64,000 bases of DNA from Sulfolobus acidocaldarius SUSAZ (GTDB lineage: Archaea; Thermoproteota; Thermoprotei_A; Sulfolobales; Sulfolobaceae): assembly GCA_000508305.1 (NCBI GenBank), contig CP006977.1, forward strand, positions 1,644,621-1,708,620. The letters are read 5' to 3'. The position numbers and the translations under genes are program-made. The number at the start of each line of letters is the position of its first letter. The stretch's first letter is position 1. Shown here piece by piece: positions 35,401 to 45,058 of this stretch. The notes under the pieces were generated by a model. That model was given only the letters and a program-made list of their open reading frames with translations, was not told the origin of the DNA and did no database searches.

Positions 35401-37092
35401 TCACTCCTTAACAAATATTTCATAATGATAGAGCTGAATAGCAGCTCCCCACAACATTAATATCACACCAAGATCCATACCAGCATATGTGGCTTGGGGA
35501 CCTACACTAGGTAAAGTCCACATTAGACCTAGTAATACGAGCGAAATTATGAACAAAGCAATAATTCCAAAGAAGGCAATCTTCTTCCTTACACTTACTC
35601 TTGAATTGGAATTTCCTACTGAAGCGACAGGCTTACCTCCTAGGACGTAGAACGATATCCTCCTTAATGCGTATATTGCAAATAGACCAAGTGGTACCAG
35701 AATTATACCGTTTATAAGTGTTGGGAATTGGATGAAATTGAATAGTGTAGCAGCAAATGACAGTGTCCCCACAGCTCCTAGCAATATCTCCATAGGAGTG
35801 ATATTCATCTTTATTACCCTAGAGTCAGTTGTAGTTGGGCTCACGGTCTTAGTTTTTCTATCAGTGGGCCATAAATACACAATTATACCTATTATCACCA
35901 GTGGAGATCCAAGGAACTCAATCTGGGCAGATGTTGGCTCTGGAACGCCAGGTTGGAGGTATCCCCAGATAGATAGCTCCACTAGATAAACTGCTAACGT
36001 AGTCATTATCCATGTCCAGAATTTCCTTCTCGTTACGTACAACGAGTCTGATGGGTCCAGGAATGGAAGTAATATTAAGATCAGTAATCCTACGACTAGC
36101 AATGCCAAAGTGAGTATCGGAGTTATTGGTATTCCATTAGGCAACAGGAAGTCAACAAGCTTGAACAGAAATAGGAAGAACCACGGTGGATAAGGCTGAA
36201 CGCTAACTGCCTGAGGAGATCCAGCTTGGGGAGCTGGGTATGGATTAATAACTATAGGCAATCCATTTATGTTAGCTAACAGGTTAGGTACAAACAGAAT
36301 AATCCCCCAAGTTATCAGTACAATCGACAGCATGTACACAAAGTTTCTTGGCCACCATGGGTTGAACTTCTCTTGCTCCTCCTTAGTGTAGTAGGAAGGA
36401 ACCTTGGGCTTCTCCCTTGTTGCAGGAGTCATTCCATACCTTTCAGAAAGCATAAAGTGGAACAAGAAGAGTACACCTAACAAGAACACCATAATTACGT
36501 GCCAACCTAAAAGTCTGTCAAACAGCTCAGACCTCACCAGTGGACTAGAGGACAACGCAGCACTACCACCAGGTCCAAATAGCCATCCAACTATTGCAGT
36601 TGCCCCAGGTATACCCGTACCCACTAAAAGCTGATCACCAATATCAATTGCATTTACTCCTAAGACATCACTGACTAGGCTGTATCCAAAGAAGGAAGCC
36701 CCTAGGGTCAAAGTAAGTAGTATAACTCCTGTCACCCACTGTAACTCTCTAGGTTTCTTGTATGCTCCTTTGTAGAAGTTTCTGAACATGTGAATGTAGG
36801 CTAGAAGAATCATAATATATGAACCGTACAGGTGACTGAACAGTAAAACTGAACCGTAAGGTACACTGTTAATCAGAGTTTGGGTTGACTGATATGCAAA
36901 TGCAGGCTGGTAGTAAAGGAGGAGGAAGAGACCGGTTATTATTGTATAGGCAAATGATGCAGCAACCATAGCTCCGAGCCAGTAAGATACATTATACATA
37001 TAATCTGGAGTCCTGAACAGGGGTGCCTCATTTATTCCTAATCTTTCTAAAATCGAATCTATTATTCCTGCTTTCTTCTCTTCAACCAACAT
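35401..37092 (-). CDS. soxC: SoxC, cytochrome b-like subunit of the Sox quinol oxidase
   Basis: This 563-residue membrane protein corresponds to the di-heme cytochrome b-type subunit of the SoxABCD complex. Heme ligand pairs are visible as His87-x13-His101 and His198-x13-His212. The quinol-site PEWY motif of the cytochrome bc1 complex reads PPWF here, in a PYPPWFFLF context. The first 400 residues form the cytochrome b core of eight or nine spans; the last part adds further spans. A ggggtga ribosome site precedes the ATG, which overlaps the soxB stop by 11 bases. It links caldariella-type quinone oxidation to the heme-copper subunit. Confidence 0.93.
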   Translation of the reverse strand: MLVEEKKAGIIDSILERLGINEAPLFRTPDYMYNVSYWLGAMVAASFAYTIITGLFLLLYYQPAFAYQSTQTLINSVPYGSVLLFSHLYGSYIMILLAYIHMFRNFYKGAYKKPRELQWVTGVILLTLTLGASFFGYSLVSDVLGVNAIDIGDQLLVGTGIPGATAIVGWLFGPGGSAALSSSPLVRSELFDRLLGWHVIMVFLLGVLFLFHFMLSERYGMTPATREKPKVPSYYTKEEQEKFNPWWPRNFVYMLSIVLITWGIILFVPNLLANINGLPIVINPYPAPQAGSPQAVSVQPYPPWFFLFLFKLVDFLLPNGIPITPILTLALLVVGLLILILLPFLDPSDSLYVTRRKFWTWIMTTLAVYLVELSIWGYLQPGVPEPTSAQIEFLGSPLVIIGIIVYLWPTDRKTKTVSPTTTDSRVIKMNITPMEILLGAVGTLSFAATLFNFIQFPTLINGIILVPLGLFAIYALRRISFYVLGGKPVASVGNSNSRVSVRKKIAFFGIIALFIISLVLLGLMWTLPSVGPQATYAGMDLGVILMLWGAAIQLYHYEIFVKE

Positions 37093-38635
37093 TATTCACC
37101 CCTTTCTTACTATCAATTTTCTTTACCAGTTCACCCTTATCAACCTGCATACTAAAATTACTTACAGATGGTGATGAAAAAACAGGTTGCTTTGATGCAT
37201 AAGCTAAAGCATCGAACATCCCCAGAAATAACGTGAGGAGCAAACCGGGTATGCCTATTTCGGCTAGGAACGATTCCACTAAATTATAGGGCTGGAATAT
37301 GACAGGATAAGCTATCATTCTTCTTAAAAAACCTAAATAACCTGCGATTGACATAGCGTATCCTACACCCATGAAAGGAGCAGTCCACCATATCATACCT
37401 ATCCTCATCCACTTAGATGATGTTGCACTAAAGTTAAACCCGGCAAAACTCGTCCTTAACATGTCAAGAAACACTGTCGTGAAACCCATTACTATTAATG
37501 TCCATATCATAAGGTGGAAGTGTCCAACCACATAGTATGAGTTGTGGAACAGGGGATTTATTGAGTTCTCAGGTAGAACCAATGCTTGGGCTCCGGCTAG
37601 TATAAAACCTATCAAAGATATTAACCCACCCATTCCAACAGGGTCCTTCCAGTCATACTTCCTTGAAGTGAGGATTGTCAGACCTAAGTTAAGTACTGTC
37701 AGTCCAGATCCTGTTGCCAATATAAGTGTGGATAAGTTCACCCATTCCCTCAACACAATTGGTAGGGGCCAAGTCTGTAGGTGGTGAACCCAAACTCCCA
37801 TTGTTCCTATTGCTAGTAAATATATATTCCATCTAGCCCACTTCTCGCTATATAAAGATCTACCAGCATACTGAGGTATGTAATAGTAGAGTGCACCAAA
37901 TAGAGGGAACGGTACATAATAGACTACGGGATGACCGTAGAACCAGAACAGGATTGCCCAAAGTAAGTTGTTTACAGGCACATTTGCAAAGAAGTATAAG
38001 GTATACCAGAGTGTCGCTGCTGCCAACGCAGGAAGGGTAACTGCTATCACAATCGAGAACGCTACACCATAAGCTGCAAATATGTTTAGTCTTTCACCCT
38101 TAGGCTTAGTTGCATAGGCATCTGCAATAAGTGTAACAAAGGCTGCAGTCTGCAATATAACTGCTATTGACATTACCAAATAAGCCATTCCCATTAGCTG
38201 GGGTGTTGTGTAAAATAGGAAAGCGTGAAACTGACTATTTGACTCGATTGCTAAGGGAGGATACATATACCAGCCCATATCAGGGGAGCCAGCCATAGCG
38301 ATTGCTAACAGGATATTTGATAACCAGAAGAATATCGCCATCTGTTTAGTGTGAATTATGGACAATTTGCTCTTATACATGGAGAAACCTATTACTGCTG
38401 CTGCAGCTAGTGGCACAAAGGCTATCATGCCAGCCCATCCGTGTATTGTCAGAGCACTGTAATACAGTTCGCCTACATTAGGGGAATTCTGGTTATAGGT
38501 CAGAAATGTCCTTAAGTTCATTGCAGCTATTCCTAGCACTCCTAACCAAAATATAGAACCTATAGTATATAGCCAAACTACACTTAGAGTGTCTTTTGGC
38601 CAAACCACATTTTTTATTCTCTCCGTGAGACTCAT
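37082..38635 (-). CDS. soxB: SoxB, heme-copper oxidase subunit I
   Basis: This is the catalytic O2-reducing subunit (517 residues from the ATG at 38635). Ligands seen: His65 and His374 for the low-spin heme, His372 for the high-spin heme, and His235 (in GHPVVY), His284 and His285 for copper B. The GHPVVY form without the Glu of A-type enzymes marks a B-type oxidase. I prefer the ATG at 38635, which forms TGATG with the soxA stop; an upstream in-frame start would add 23 residues rich in Cys that read across the soxA end. The length equals that known for S. acidocaldarius SoxB. Confidence 0.95.
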   Translation of the reverse strand: MSLTERIKNVVWPKDTLSVVWLYTIGSIFWLGVLGIAAMNLRTFLTYNQNSPNVGELYYSALTIHGWAGMIAFVPLAAAAVIGFSMYKSKLSIIHTKQMAIFFWLSNILLAIAMAGSPDMGWYMYPPLAIESNSQFHAFLFYTTPQLMGMAYLVMSIAVILQTAAFVTLIADAYATKPKGERLNIFAAYGVAFSIVIAVTLPALAAATLWYTLYFFANVPVNNLLWAILFWFYGHPVVYYVPFPLFGALYYYIPQYAGRSLYSEKWARWNIYLLAIGTMGVWVHHLQTWPLPIVLREWVNLSTLILATGSGLTVLNLGLTILTSRKYDWKDPVGMGGLISLIGFILAGAQALVLPENSINPLFHNSYYVVGHFHLMIWTLIVMGFTTVFLDMLRTSFAGFNFSATSSKWMRIGMIWWTAPFMGVGYAMSIAGYLGFLRRMIAYPVIFQPYNLVESFLAEIGIPGLLLTLFLGMFDALAYASKQPVFSSPSVSNFSMQVDKGELVKKIDSKKGVNNVG

Positions 38636-39141
38636 CAGCCCACCACCTCTATCGTACCAGTCATGTAAGACGAGTTGTAACCCGCATACTCCGCATCTCT
38701 CCACGTGTAGTTACCTGGCTGATTAATTACAAAATACGCATAGCTCGTTATCCCAGCCACATTATTGAGGTTGATCACTCCGTCAGGTGTTCTCAAGTAA
38801 AACCCGGTATCAACTTGTGGAGAATTTATGATCAAGATCACTGGTTCGCTCTTGTTCACTACAATTAAATCAGGGGTCCACTTATATTGTGTCACAGTAA
38901 GATTGACTACCAACATCCCGTTTATTACTTCCGAGTATTGCCCTGGTGGTGGAGGGTGAGAGTTGAAGTATTGGACTGCTTTTTGGGCTTGTTCAGGTAA
39001 TCCTGCGTATGTTGGTAAACCATAGTCAAGTGAGAAGCTCTTTCCTGTGGATAAGTAATATACGTTCCAGCTGAAGAATATAACTACTAGAACTAGCATG
39101 ACGATGAACCAGATCTCTTCAGCATGTTCCTTAATATCCAT
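38635..39141 (-). CDS. soxA: SoxA, subunit II of the Sox quinol oxidase
   Basis: This 168-residue protein has one N-terminal membrane anchor (about residues 10-32) and a cupredoxin-type outer domain. The CuA site of cytochrome c oxidases (CxxxC..H..M) reads DAEYAGYNSSYM here: both Cys and the His are absent, so no CuA is expected, in line with a quinol oxidase. The length matches S. acidocaldarius SoxA. First gene of the operon, with a GGTG ribosome site about 10 bases before its ATG and a TATA-like tttataagt at 39178-39186. Confidence 0.93.
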   Translation of the reverse strand: MDIKEHAEEIWFIVMLVLVVIFFSWNVYYLSTGKSFSLDYGLPTYAGLPEQAQKAVQYFNSHPPPPGQYSEVINGMLVVNLTVTQYKWTPDLIVVNKSEPVILIINSPQVDTGFYLRTPDGVINLNNVAGITSYAYFVINQPGNYTWRDAEYAGYNSSYMTGTIEVVG

Positions 39142-39666
39142 AAACCCTAAACACCTTATTATACATCTCCTATAGGGTTTATAAGTCTTTGTTATTGAAG
39201 AATTACAATATTTTGAGTTTTAATAAATATAGTATTTAAACAATAAAGCCTTTAAGTACTTTATCAACACTGAGAGTATTAATACTTTTTAATAAAAATA
39301 TATGCTAAAATGAACTTTATTGTTATTCTCAAAAAATTTTGAGTCATGAGGTTTAATTAATATTTACTCCTAGACAGTGTAAAAAATGAATGTTATCACT
39401 CTACTCCACTAATATCCAATATTGATGCGGAAAATAATAATTTTCCTTCTTTATTCTTTTAATGAAAATAAATAAGAGAAATGGTTTGAATTCAGTAACT
39501 CCACACTCCACTCAGTTTTTTGAATTTTTTACATATTATGATCTAATAATTAAGCTTCTTTATTAATATATGAATATCAACTTGTACTTAAAAATAAAAT
39601 TAGAATCTCGAGATATAATGAAAACTTTTAATAAAGTTTATAAGGAATAGGTAATATAGGTTAACA
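39142..39666. promoter_or_regulatory. Divergent soxABCDD' / soxL promoter region
   Basis: 525 AT-rich bases without a gene. For soxA the TATA-like element is at 39178-39186, followed by a short leader with a ribosome site. The 8-bp inverted repeat aaaccct-a at 39142-39149 and t-agggttt at 39173-39180 brackets the presumed transcript start. For soxL, gtttataagg at 39636-39645 predicts a leaderless start at 39667. The 39200-39620 stretch is extremely AT-rich, with no other signal that I can support. Confidence 0.55.
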
Positions 39667-40653
39667 ATGAGACCTAGATCTGGAGGAATTCCAATTATAA
39701 AGCGGGATGATCTTATATTTTCATTGAAATTAGTAAGAAAGATGAGGAATCCAAAAACTAGATTTGATGAGGCTGAATTTGTAAAGAATGGTAGAGATTA
39801 TCTATTTAACTATGCAGAAAAGAATGTGGGTCCTTTAGATCCCAGTAGGAGAGCCTTTTTAAAGGCTGTTCTAATTGGAATCGGTGTAGCAGCAGTTGCC
39901 AGTGCTGTTCCAATCGTGTCTTACCTTAACCAACCTGAAATTTCCTTGAATAGTTTTCCCTGGGTCATTATAGTGGACTCCAGTGGTAATCCCATTAAAG
40001 CCTCACAACTGCAAGTAAATAACCCAGAGATCCTTATATTTGAGTACCCCATGGAGGGAGATATAACTTTCCTCTTGAACCTTGGTGACGAGAATGACAA
40101 TCCAATTCAAGTACCTCCAGCTACAGTCACAATACCCGAAAATGGTGTAACATACTCATTCCCTGGAGGAGTGGGTCCCAACAATTCCATCGTAGCTTAT
40201 TCAGCTATATGCCAACACCTCGGTTGTGCTCCACCTGAAATACACTTCTACCCTCCAAAATATATGAAAGTTGGGCTTCCAACACCTAACTACTTACCTG
40301 ATGTAGCTTTACAGGCAGCTCAACAGGCTAATGCACCAGGTATAATCCATTGTGACTGCCACGGTTCTTCTTATGACCCATATCATGGTGCATCTGTGCT
40401 TACTGGACCAACAGTTAGACCACTTCCTTATGTTCAGTTATATTGGGATTCAAACACAGACTTCCTATATGCCGTTGGCATGAATCAGAAGGCACCAGTA
40501 ATAATCGGACATTCGTCTGATCTTTCAGGTTATGCTTACTTATCCTCGTACGACGAGTCCACGGGTTGTAAAAAGTTACTGTTAAATAGTAACCAGACAC
40601 CTTCAAATTGTTACACAGAAGTACAAAACTATGGAAATACCTTTCAGGGATGA
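39667..40653 (+). CDS. soxL: SoxL, Rieske iron-sulfur protein
   Basis: This 328-residue protein has a basic N-terminal tail of about 60 residues, a Tat-type signal with anchor (SRRAFLKAVLIGIGVAAVAS, near 61-80) and an outer Rieske domain. Cluster ligands lie in CQHLGC and CDCHGSSYD, with the two extra Cys that form the stabilising disulfide. It corresponds to SoxL, which sits divergent to soxABCD in S. acidocaldarius. It passes electrons from quinol outside the membrane. The next gene overlaps its stop as ATGA. Confidence 0.93.
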   Translation: MRPRSGGIPIIKRDDLIFSLKLVRKMRNPKTRFDEAEFVKNGRDYLFNYAEKNVGPLDPSRRAFLKAVLIGIGVAAVASAVPIVSYLNQPEISLNSFPWVIIVDSSGNPIKASQLQVNNPEILIFEYPMEGDITFLLNLGDENDNPIQVPPATVTIPENGVTYSFPGGVGPNNSIVAYSAICQHLGCAPPEIHFYPPKYMKVGLPTPNYLPDVALQAAQQANAPGIIHCDCHGSSYDPYHGASVLTGPTVRPLPYVQLYWDSNTDFLYAVGMNQKAPVIIGHSSDLSGYAYLSSYDESTGCKKLLLNSNQTPSNCYTEVQNYGNTFQG

Positions 40654-41096
40654 GAGATATGAAGACATCCATATTTGACTACATGTATGAAAAGTACACG
40701 CAAACTACTAAGTTAATGTCAAAAATGAATTATATGCCAGCCATTGCAGCTGGCGAAATAGCCTTACTCCTAATACTATACAGTGGAGGCATGGGGTTAG
40801 CTATATACAATTTACCACTTGAAGGACCATTACTCATAATGCATTTATATGGTGCCATATTAGTGGCTGTTTTAAGCCTAGGTCTCCTGGCAGCTGCAGT
40901 AAACTATAGGGATAAGGGGGCTATTCTAATATCTCTTCTTAATGTCCTTTCCATACTCTATGCAGCATTCGAGGGCTCCTTCTATTTTGGTGGTATTGTT
41001 GACGTGTCTTATTTAATGCAAATGGGTATGGGATTTGTGTTTGCAGTTATTACCGCATCAGGTTGTTTAATATATGCCATAAAAAGAGGTGAGTAA
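40650..41096 (+). CDS. Four-span membrane protein in the soxL operon
   Basis: From the ATG at 40650 (overlapping the soxL stop as ATGA) the product has 148 residues and four membrane spans with a short charged N-terminus (KTSIFDYMYEKYTQTTKLM). An ATG at 40659 is equally possible. I recognise no family motif. Its translational coupling to soxL suggests a role in assembly or function of the quinol-oxidising complex. The next gene codes for a protein of like size and shape. Confidence 0.7.
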   Translation: MRDMKTSIFDYMYEKYTQTTKLMSKMNYMPAIAAGEIALLLILYSGGMGLAIYNLPLEGPLLIMHLYGAILVAVLSLGLLAAAVNYRDKGAILISLLNVLSILYAAFEGSFYFGGIVDVSYLMQMGMGFVFAVITASGCLIYAIKRGE

Positions 41097-41499
41097 TGTG
41101 GTCACAACAGAAAGTAGGATAAGACCAAGTAGATTAATTTTATACACGTCTCTAGTTGAAACGTTTCTCCTTGCTGGATTGTTCTTTGAGGGGATATCAA
41201 CAATGTTCTATGTTAATATCCCGCTAACCCAATATAGTGAGGCACTGATACTCTCTGGTCACATAATCTTCGCATTACTTGTTGGATTTTTTGGAGTCGC
41301 AATTTTAGCTCAAGCGATCAGAGAAGGATTAAGGAATGTCTACATCCTTTCCATTCTCAACATGATTTTCATAGGAATAGCAGCGGCAGGTGGCTTAGCG
41401 TTTTACGGAATACTCAACCCAGACTACTCATACCTCATGGCTCTGGGATTCTTTGGTTCCCTATTTTCTACGTCCTCAATACTGTTTTACTCCCTTTAA
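41089..41499 (+). CDS. Second small four-span membrane protein in the soxL operon
   Basis: This 136-residue protein (GTG start at 41089, overlapping the previous gene by eight bases) has four spans with Glu in spans 1 and 2 (VETFLLAGLFFEGIS) and a His in SGHIIFALLVG. It has roughly the span lengths and spacing of the product encoded just before it, so the two may come from a duplication. No known family is recognised; an SoxL-linked membrane role is inferred. Confidence 0.7.
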   Translation: MSNVVTTESRIRPSRLILYTSLVETFLLAGLFFEGISTMFYVNIPLTQYSEALILSGHIIFALLVGFFGVAILAQAIREGLRNVYILSILNMIFIGIAAAGGLAFYGILNPDYSYLMALGFFGSLFSTSSILFYSL

Positions 41500-41692
41500 A
41501 AAGCCAATAACATAATTTTATTTATTTTTTTGAATTTAATAATTTTTATTAGATATTTCCTGTAAAGTCGCATGATACCTTATACAATATGTATTTTTTA
41601 TTTAATTTATTAAAACTTGTAAAGCCCTTCTCTCCAACAAATTCTTACACGTAACTACGAGGAGACTACATTAACAAAAACTTATATTCATA

Positions 41693-42193
41693 ATGAGTAA
41701 ATTTACACACATGACGATAATATTTGATATTTTAAATGAAGTTCACGGTTTCTTTGGTGCCTTATGGGCTGGTGCAGCATTCTTGAACTTCCTCATAAAA
41801 CCACGAGAGAAAGAACAGTTCGCCAGAATGGGAAAATTCTTTCTAATTTCCTCTGTTGTAACAATTATCACCGGCATAATAATATTTGCGTATATATACC
41901 TTATACCATATAACGGAAACCTGTTCATAGTAGATGCTGTATTACATGACAGTTTAAACATTAGAGTGAGGGCTTTCCTTAATCTGGTTGGTGGCGCGTT
42001 AGGTCTTTTGGCTTTTGGTTCAGGTTTAGTAATTAGTAACAGAATAAGACAGTTAATGAACCTTAAAGAAGGTGATGTACTTGGACTAGAGATAAGGAAT
42101 TCAATTACAACGCTCTCCAAGCTTAATATAGTGTTCCTATTACTTTCAATTTCCATGATGATTTTAGCAGGGTCTATTGCACAGGTTATTTGA
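41693..42193 (+). CDS. CopD/DUF2269-like four-span membrane protein
   Basis: This 166-residue protein has four spans. The first span has NEVHGFFGALWAGAAFLNF, which resembles the His-x5-Trp-x-Gly pattern of CopD and related heme- or copper-binding membrane proteins. Other spans lack clear ligands except HDSLNIRVR near residue 87. It may take part in copper delivery to the nearby oxidase, but this is a guess from context. Confidence 0.5.
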   Translation: MSKFTHMTIIFDILNEVHGFFGALWAGAAFLNFLIKPREKEQFARMGKFFLISSVVTIITGIIIFAYIYLIPYNGNLFIVDAVLHDSLNIRVRAFLNLVGGALGLLAFGSGLVISNRIRQLMNLKEGDVLGLEIRNSITTLSKLNIVFLLLSISMMILAGSIAQVI

Positions 42194-42266
42194 ACATAAG
42201 TTATGTAAACATTTCCAAAATCCATCACATTAACTGGCTTAAATAGACGATAAAATCCAGTTTTTC

Positions 42267-43451
42267 TCAGAATAAGGATATTATTCCACTTAATAAAAGT
42301 AGAGCTACTGTAATCCAATAAATTACCAGCCTTCTCCTGCTGTAACTGTACTTACCCATTATCTTCTTATCACTAACCAGGAGCCCTACAAAGAGGGAAG
42401 GGATGAAGACTATTATAGGTGTTACGGACATTAAAGATAATATAGTGTTAACTATCTGTTCATAATTATGACTGAATACGAACGCAATAAGGACTGCTGG
42501 AATAGACTCCGATATATACAGAAGAGTTACGTTCTTGTAGTTATGTTTATTTAGTGCTTCCAATGTACCCCAAGCACTTCCTAAAGATTCAACTATCAGA
42601 GCCAATAAGCCTCCACATATTAGACCTATTCCAAACAAGTACGGTGAGTATGAACCACTTATGGCAGATAAGGCATATGACATCTCCCTGTAATTTAAGG
42701 GATCAATAGAAGAGGACAACCCTGTAGTCGATACCTCGATAGCTACCATTAACAGCTCTGACACTAAAGCCCCTATAAATGTCTCCAGTGATGACCACTT
42801 CACCTTAATGTCTTTGCCCAGATCTGAGTTATCATATTTATATGCAGTAGCAGAGGCTTGATAAAATATCATGAAGGGCATAACAACTGCTCCAATGTTT
42901 GCAGCTAAGAAGAATAGGAAGGACCTAGAGGTGGAAAAGTACAATAGTTCTTGGTTTGGGGAAACTCCTCTTAGAAGTGCTTGAACTATAAATGCGACTA
43001 TAAGAAAAATCGATATGCCTAATAATGTCTTTTCCATCTTTTCATAAGTCCTAGTTAACACAATTGATAAATGGATCACAAAGAATAATGGTAAACTTAT
43101 ATAGACTGGAACACCAATCATTAGAGAGCCAACAGCAATCCCGACATATTCAATAACATAAGTGAAAAGGTCAACTAAAAACATGGGAATTGCAGCGACT
43201 AGGGCAAACTTCTGTGAGAACTTTTCCCTCAGAATAGTCCCTAATCCTTTTCCATTGTTTACAGCTCCTACTCTTCCTGCAGCATCCTGAACTATGAAAA
43301 GCGGAAGCGTGAGAACTAACAGCAGAATTATCAGCCTGTAACCATATGTTTGTCCATCAGCAACTCCTGTCAATATACTAGCGGCGTCAACATCAGCCAT
43401 CATTACTATCCATGCAGAACCAAACAGCTTTACGACATCATTAATACTCAT
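42267..43451 (-). CDS. Nramp (SLC11)-related transporter with altered metal-site motifs
   Basis: This 394-residue protein has about 11 spans and the Nramp (LeuT-type) layout. The span-1 metal motif DPGN is replaced by DVDAAS (about residues 21-26), and the span-6 MPH motif is GAVVMPFMIFYQ (about 188-199), so the Met remains but the usual His after Pro is Phe. In true Nramp proteins these residues hold Mn2+ or Fe2+. This protein is likely to move another ion or solute. Such divergent Nramp-related proteins are known, some for Mg2+ or Al3+. Convergent with the CopD-like gene. Confidence 0.78.
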   Translation of the reverse strand: MSINDVVKLFGSAWIVMMADVDAASILTGVADGQTYGYRLIILLLVLTLPLFIVQDAAGRVGAVNNGKGLGTILREKFSQKFALVAAIPMFLVDLFTYVIEYVGIAVGSLMIGVPVYISLPLFFVIHLSIVLTRTYEKMEKTLLGISIFLIVAFIVQALLRGVSPNQELLYFSTSRSFLFFLAANIGAVVMPFMIFYQASATAYKYDNSDLGKDIKVKWSSLETFIGALVSELLMVAIEVSTTGLSSSIDPLNYREMSYALSAISGSYSPYLFGIGLICGGLLALIVESLGSAWGTLEALNKHNYKNVTLLYISESIPAVLIAFVFSHNYEQIVNTILSLMSVTPIIVFIPSLFVGLLVSDKKIMGKYSYSRRRLVIYWITVALLLLSGIISLF

Positions 43452-43684
43452 AGTGATGTATAGACAGCATGATTTATATTTTTTACGATTTGGCGTAATT
43501 CACGTGAAACAGAGATACCAGCTAACACTAAACTCATTTCCCCAGTTCTTAGATGAACGATAAGGATCAAAGAGAGAATCAGAAGAAAAAGAAGTGGAGT
43601 TTTGATGAATCTGCCGATTATTATCATTATCTACTACTGTTTTCTTACCTTTACTCTCCAACCTTATAATTTGAACTTTCTTGT

Positions 43685-45058
43685 TCACGCGCTTAAAATT
43701 TTAAGCTCTCCTGAAGTCTCCTCCAAGGACTTATCCTTTGTCTCAGGTATTGAGATCAGTGTAACTATAGCTGATACTATGGCTACGGCACTTAGGAAGC
43801 CTATAGCAAATGACTCACCGTATTCTGTGAAGAGCGACGGAAATACAAAGGCAGTCAAGGCAGCACCAATCCTTCCAGAGGCTACGGTCAATGACTGAAC
43901 AAATCCTCGTATCTTAGTTGGAGCTAACTCGACACCTAAAATTCCAACTGCACTCACTGAACCAGGTCCAGCTTGACTTGCAAAGTTATTGAGACCGTAT
44001 ATTAGGAAAGCTATTATGGGTGAAAAACTCAATGCAAAGCTCTTGTATAACGAGAAACCCAGGAGAGCTAATGCCATTCCAATAAAGCCTATTGTCTGCA
44101 ATGGTTTCCTACCTATCCTATCAACTAACATAAGGGCAACTATTCCACCTGGGATCACAAACAACCCTTCTATCATTATCTGAAATACTCCAGGGTTAAT
44201 TCCTAGGCTTGAGGCTATAAGCGAAGGACCGAATAGATTTCCTGCATAAGCTACTATATCGAACAGGAACCATAGAACACAAGCAGCTAAAAACTGCCTC
44301 CAAAATTTCATTAGGTAGAATCTGAAGTTGTTTCTGTCTCTTAAATCGGTGTTCACTGAATACTCCTCTCCAGTCACACTCTTTATGACACTGTTCAACT
44401 CCTTTAAATCTCCCTTAATTCTCCCCAAGTATCTAGCAGTCTCAGGTATTTTCCTTCTGAGGTAAATTACAGACGCTGCAGGTATTGCTCCTGCTGCTAA
44501 TACCACTTTCCATACAAGTTGAGGGTTAAGTCCAATACTCGAAAGACCTAAGTATAATAGCGCTGATGTTGTTGCACCAAATCCCCAAAATAGACCAAAG
44601 CCTAACGCCAACATCTTCCCTCTGTCCCTAGCATTTGAGTGCTCCGCCATTATCATTGGCGATAGCACATAGTCTGCGCCTATACCTAATCCCAATATGA
44701 ACCTAGCAATAATTAGTTGTACTGGGTCAACAACTAGGGATTGAAGTAGTGCACCTATCGTCAAAATCACAACATCTACTCCGTAAAAGGTCTTCCTCCC
44801 CTTATTAGATAAAAATCCAAAAAGTATAGCTCCAACTGCTGATCCCATGAGGGCTGAACCAGTTATTAAGGAGACATATAATGAATAGTCTGGGTTAGTC
44901 TTTGTTATTCCGAAAGTCTGCAACACGGTGAGCAATACTATGCCTATAGAGGATAGATCATAACCATCTGTGAATACTCCCATCCCAGTAGTTATCATTG
45001 ACTTGAAGTGAAACCAGCTCAGATTCTTCTCATCTAAAGGCTTAAAGGGTTTACTCAT
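43685..45058 (-). CDS. MFS transporter, phosphate/H+ symporter type
   Basis: This 457-residue protein has 12 spans. Span 1 reads GMGVFTDGYDLSSIGIVL, close to the PHS family (PHO84-type phosphate symporters), and the second half has APTKIRGFVQSLTVASGRIG. SNKGRKTFYG is the loop-2/3 signature. Relatives in Sulfolobales often carry phosphate or organic acids. A GTG-started frame of 62 codons overlaps its stop but is not protein-like in its second half. Confidence 0.83.
   Translation of the reverse strand: MSKPFKPLDEKNLSWFHFKSMITTGMGVFTDGYDLSSIGIVLLTVLQTFGITKTNPDYSLYVSLITGSALMGSAVGAILFGFLSNKGRKTFYGVDVVILTIGALLQSLVVDPVQLIIARFILGLGIGADYVLSPMIMAEHSNARDRGKMLALGFGLFWGFGATTSALLYLGLSSIGLNPQLVWKVVLAAGAIPAASVIYLRRKIPETARYLGRIKGDLKELNSVIKSVTGEEYSVNTDLRDRNNFRFYLMKFWRQFLAACVLWFLFDIVAYAGNLFGPSLIASSLGINPGVFQIMIEGLFVIPGGIVALMLVDRIGRKPLQTIGFIGMALALLGFSLYKSFALSFSPIIAFLIYGLNNFASQAGPGSVSAVGILGVELAPTKIRGFVQSLTVASGRIGAALTAFVFPSLFTEYGESFAIGFLSAVAIVSAIVTLISIPETKDKSLEETSGELKILSA

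Noticed and set aside
37082-38704. Longer soxB beginning at 38704 with a Cys-rich N-terminus
   Set aside because: The added 23 codons lie wholly within the soxA end in another frame; the ATG at 38635 gives the family length and the usual TGATG coupling.
39142-39180. 8-bp inverted repeat as a proven regulator site for soxA
   Set aside because: Eight-base arms in a very AT-rich promoter are weak evidence, and one arm overlaps the TATA box; kept only as a note.
43500-43688. A 62-codon GTG-started frame that overlaps the stop of the phosphate-type symporter gene
   Set aside because: The overlap looks like coupling, but the second half is low in hydrophobic pattern and full of Ser/Asn, with no ribosome site; not protein-like enough to annotate.
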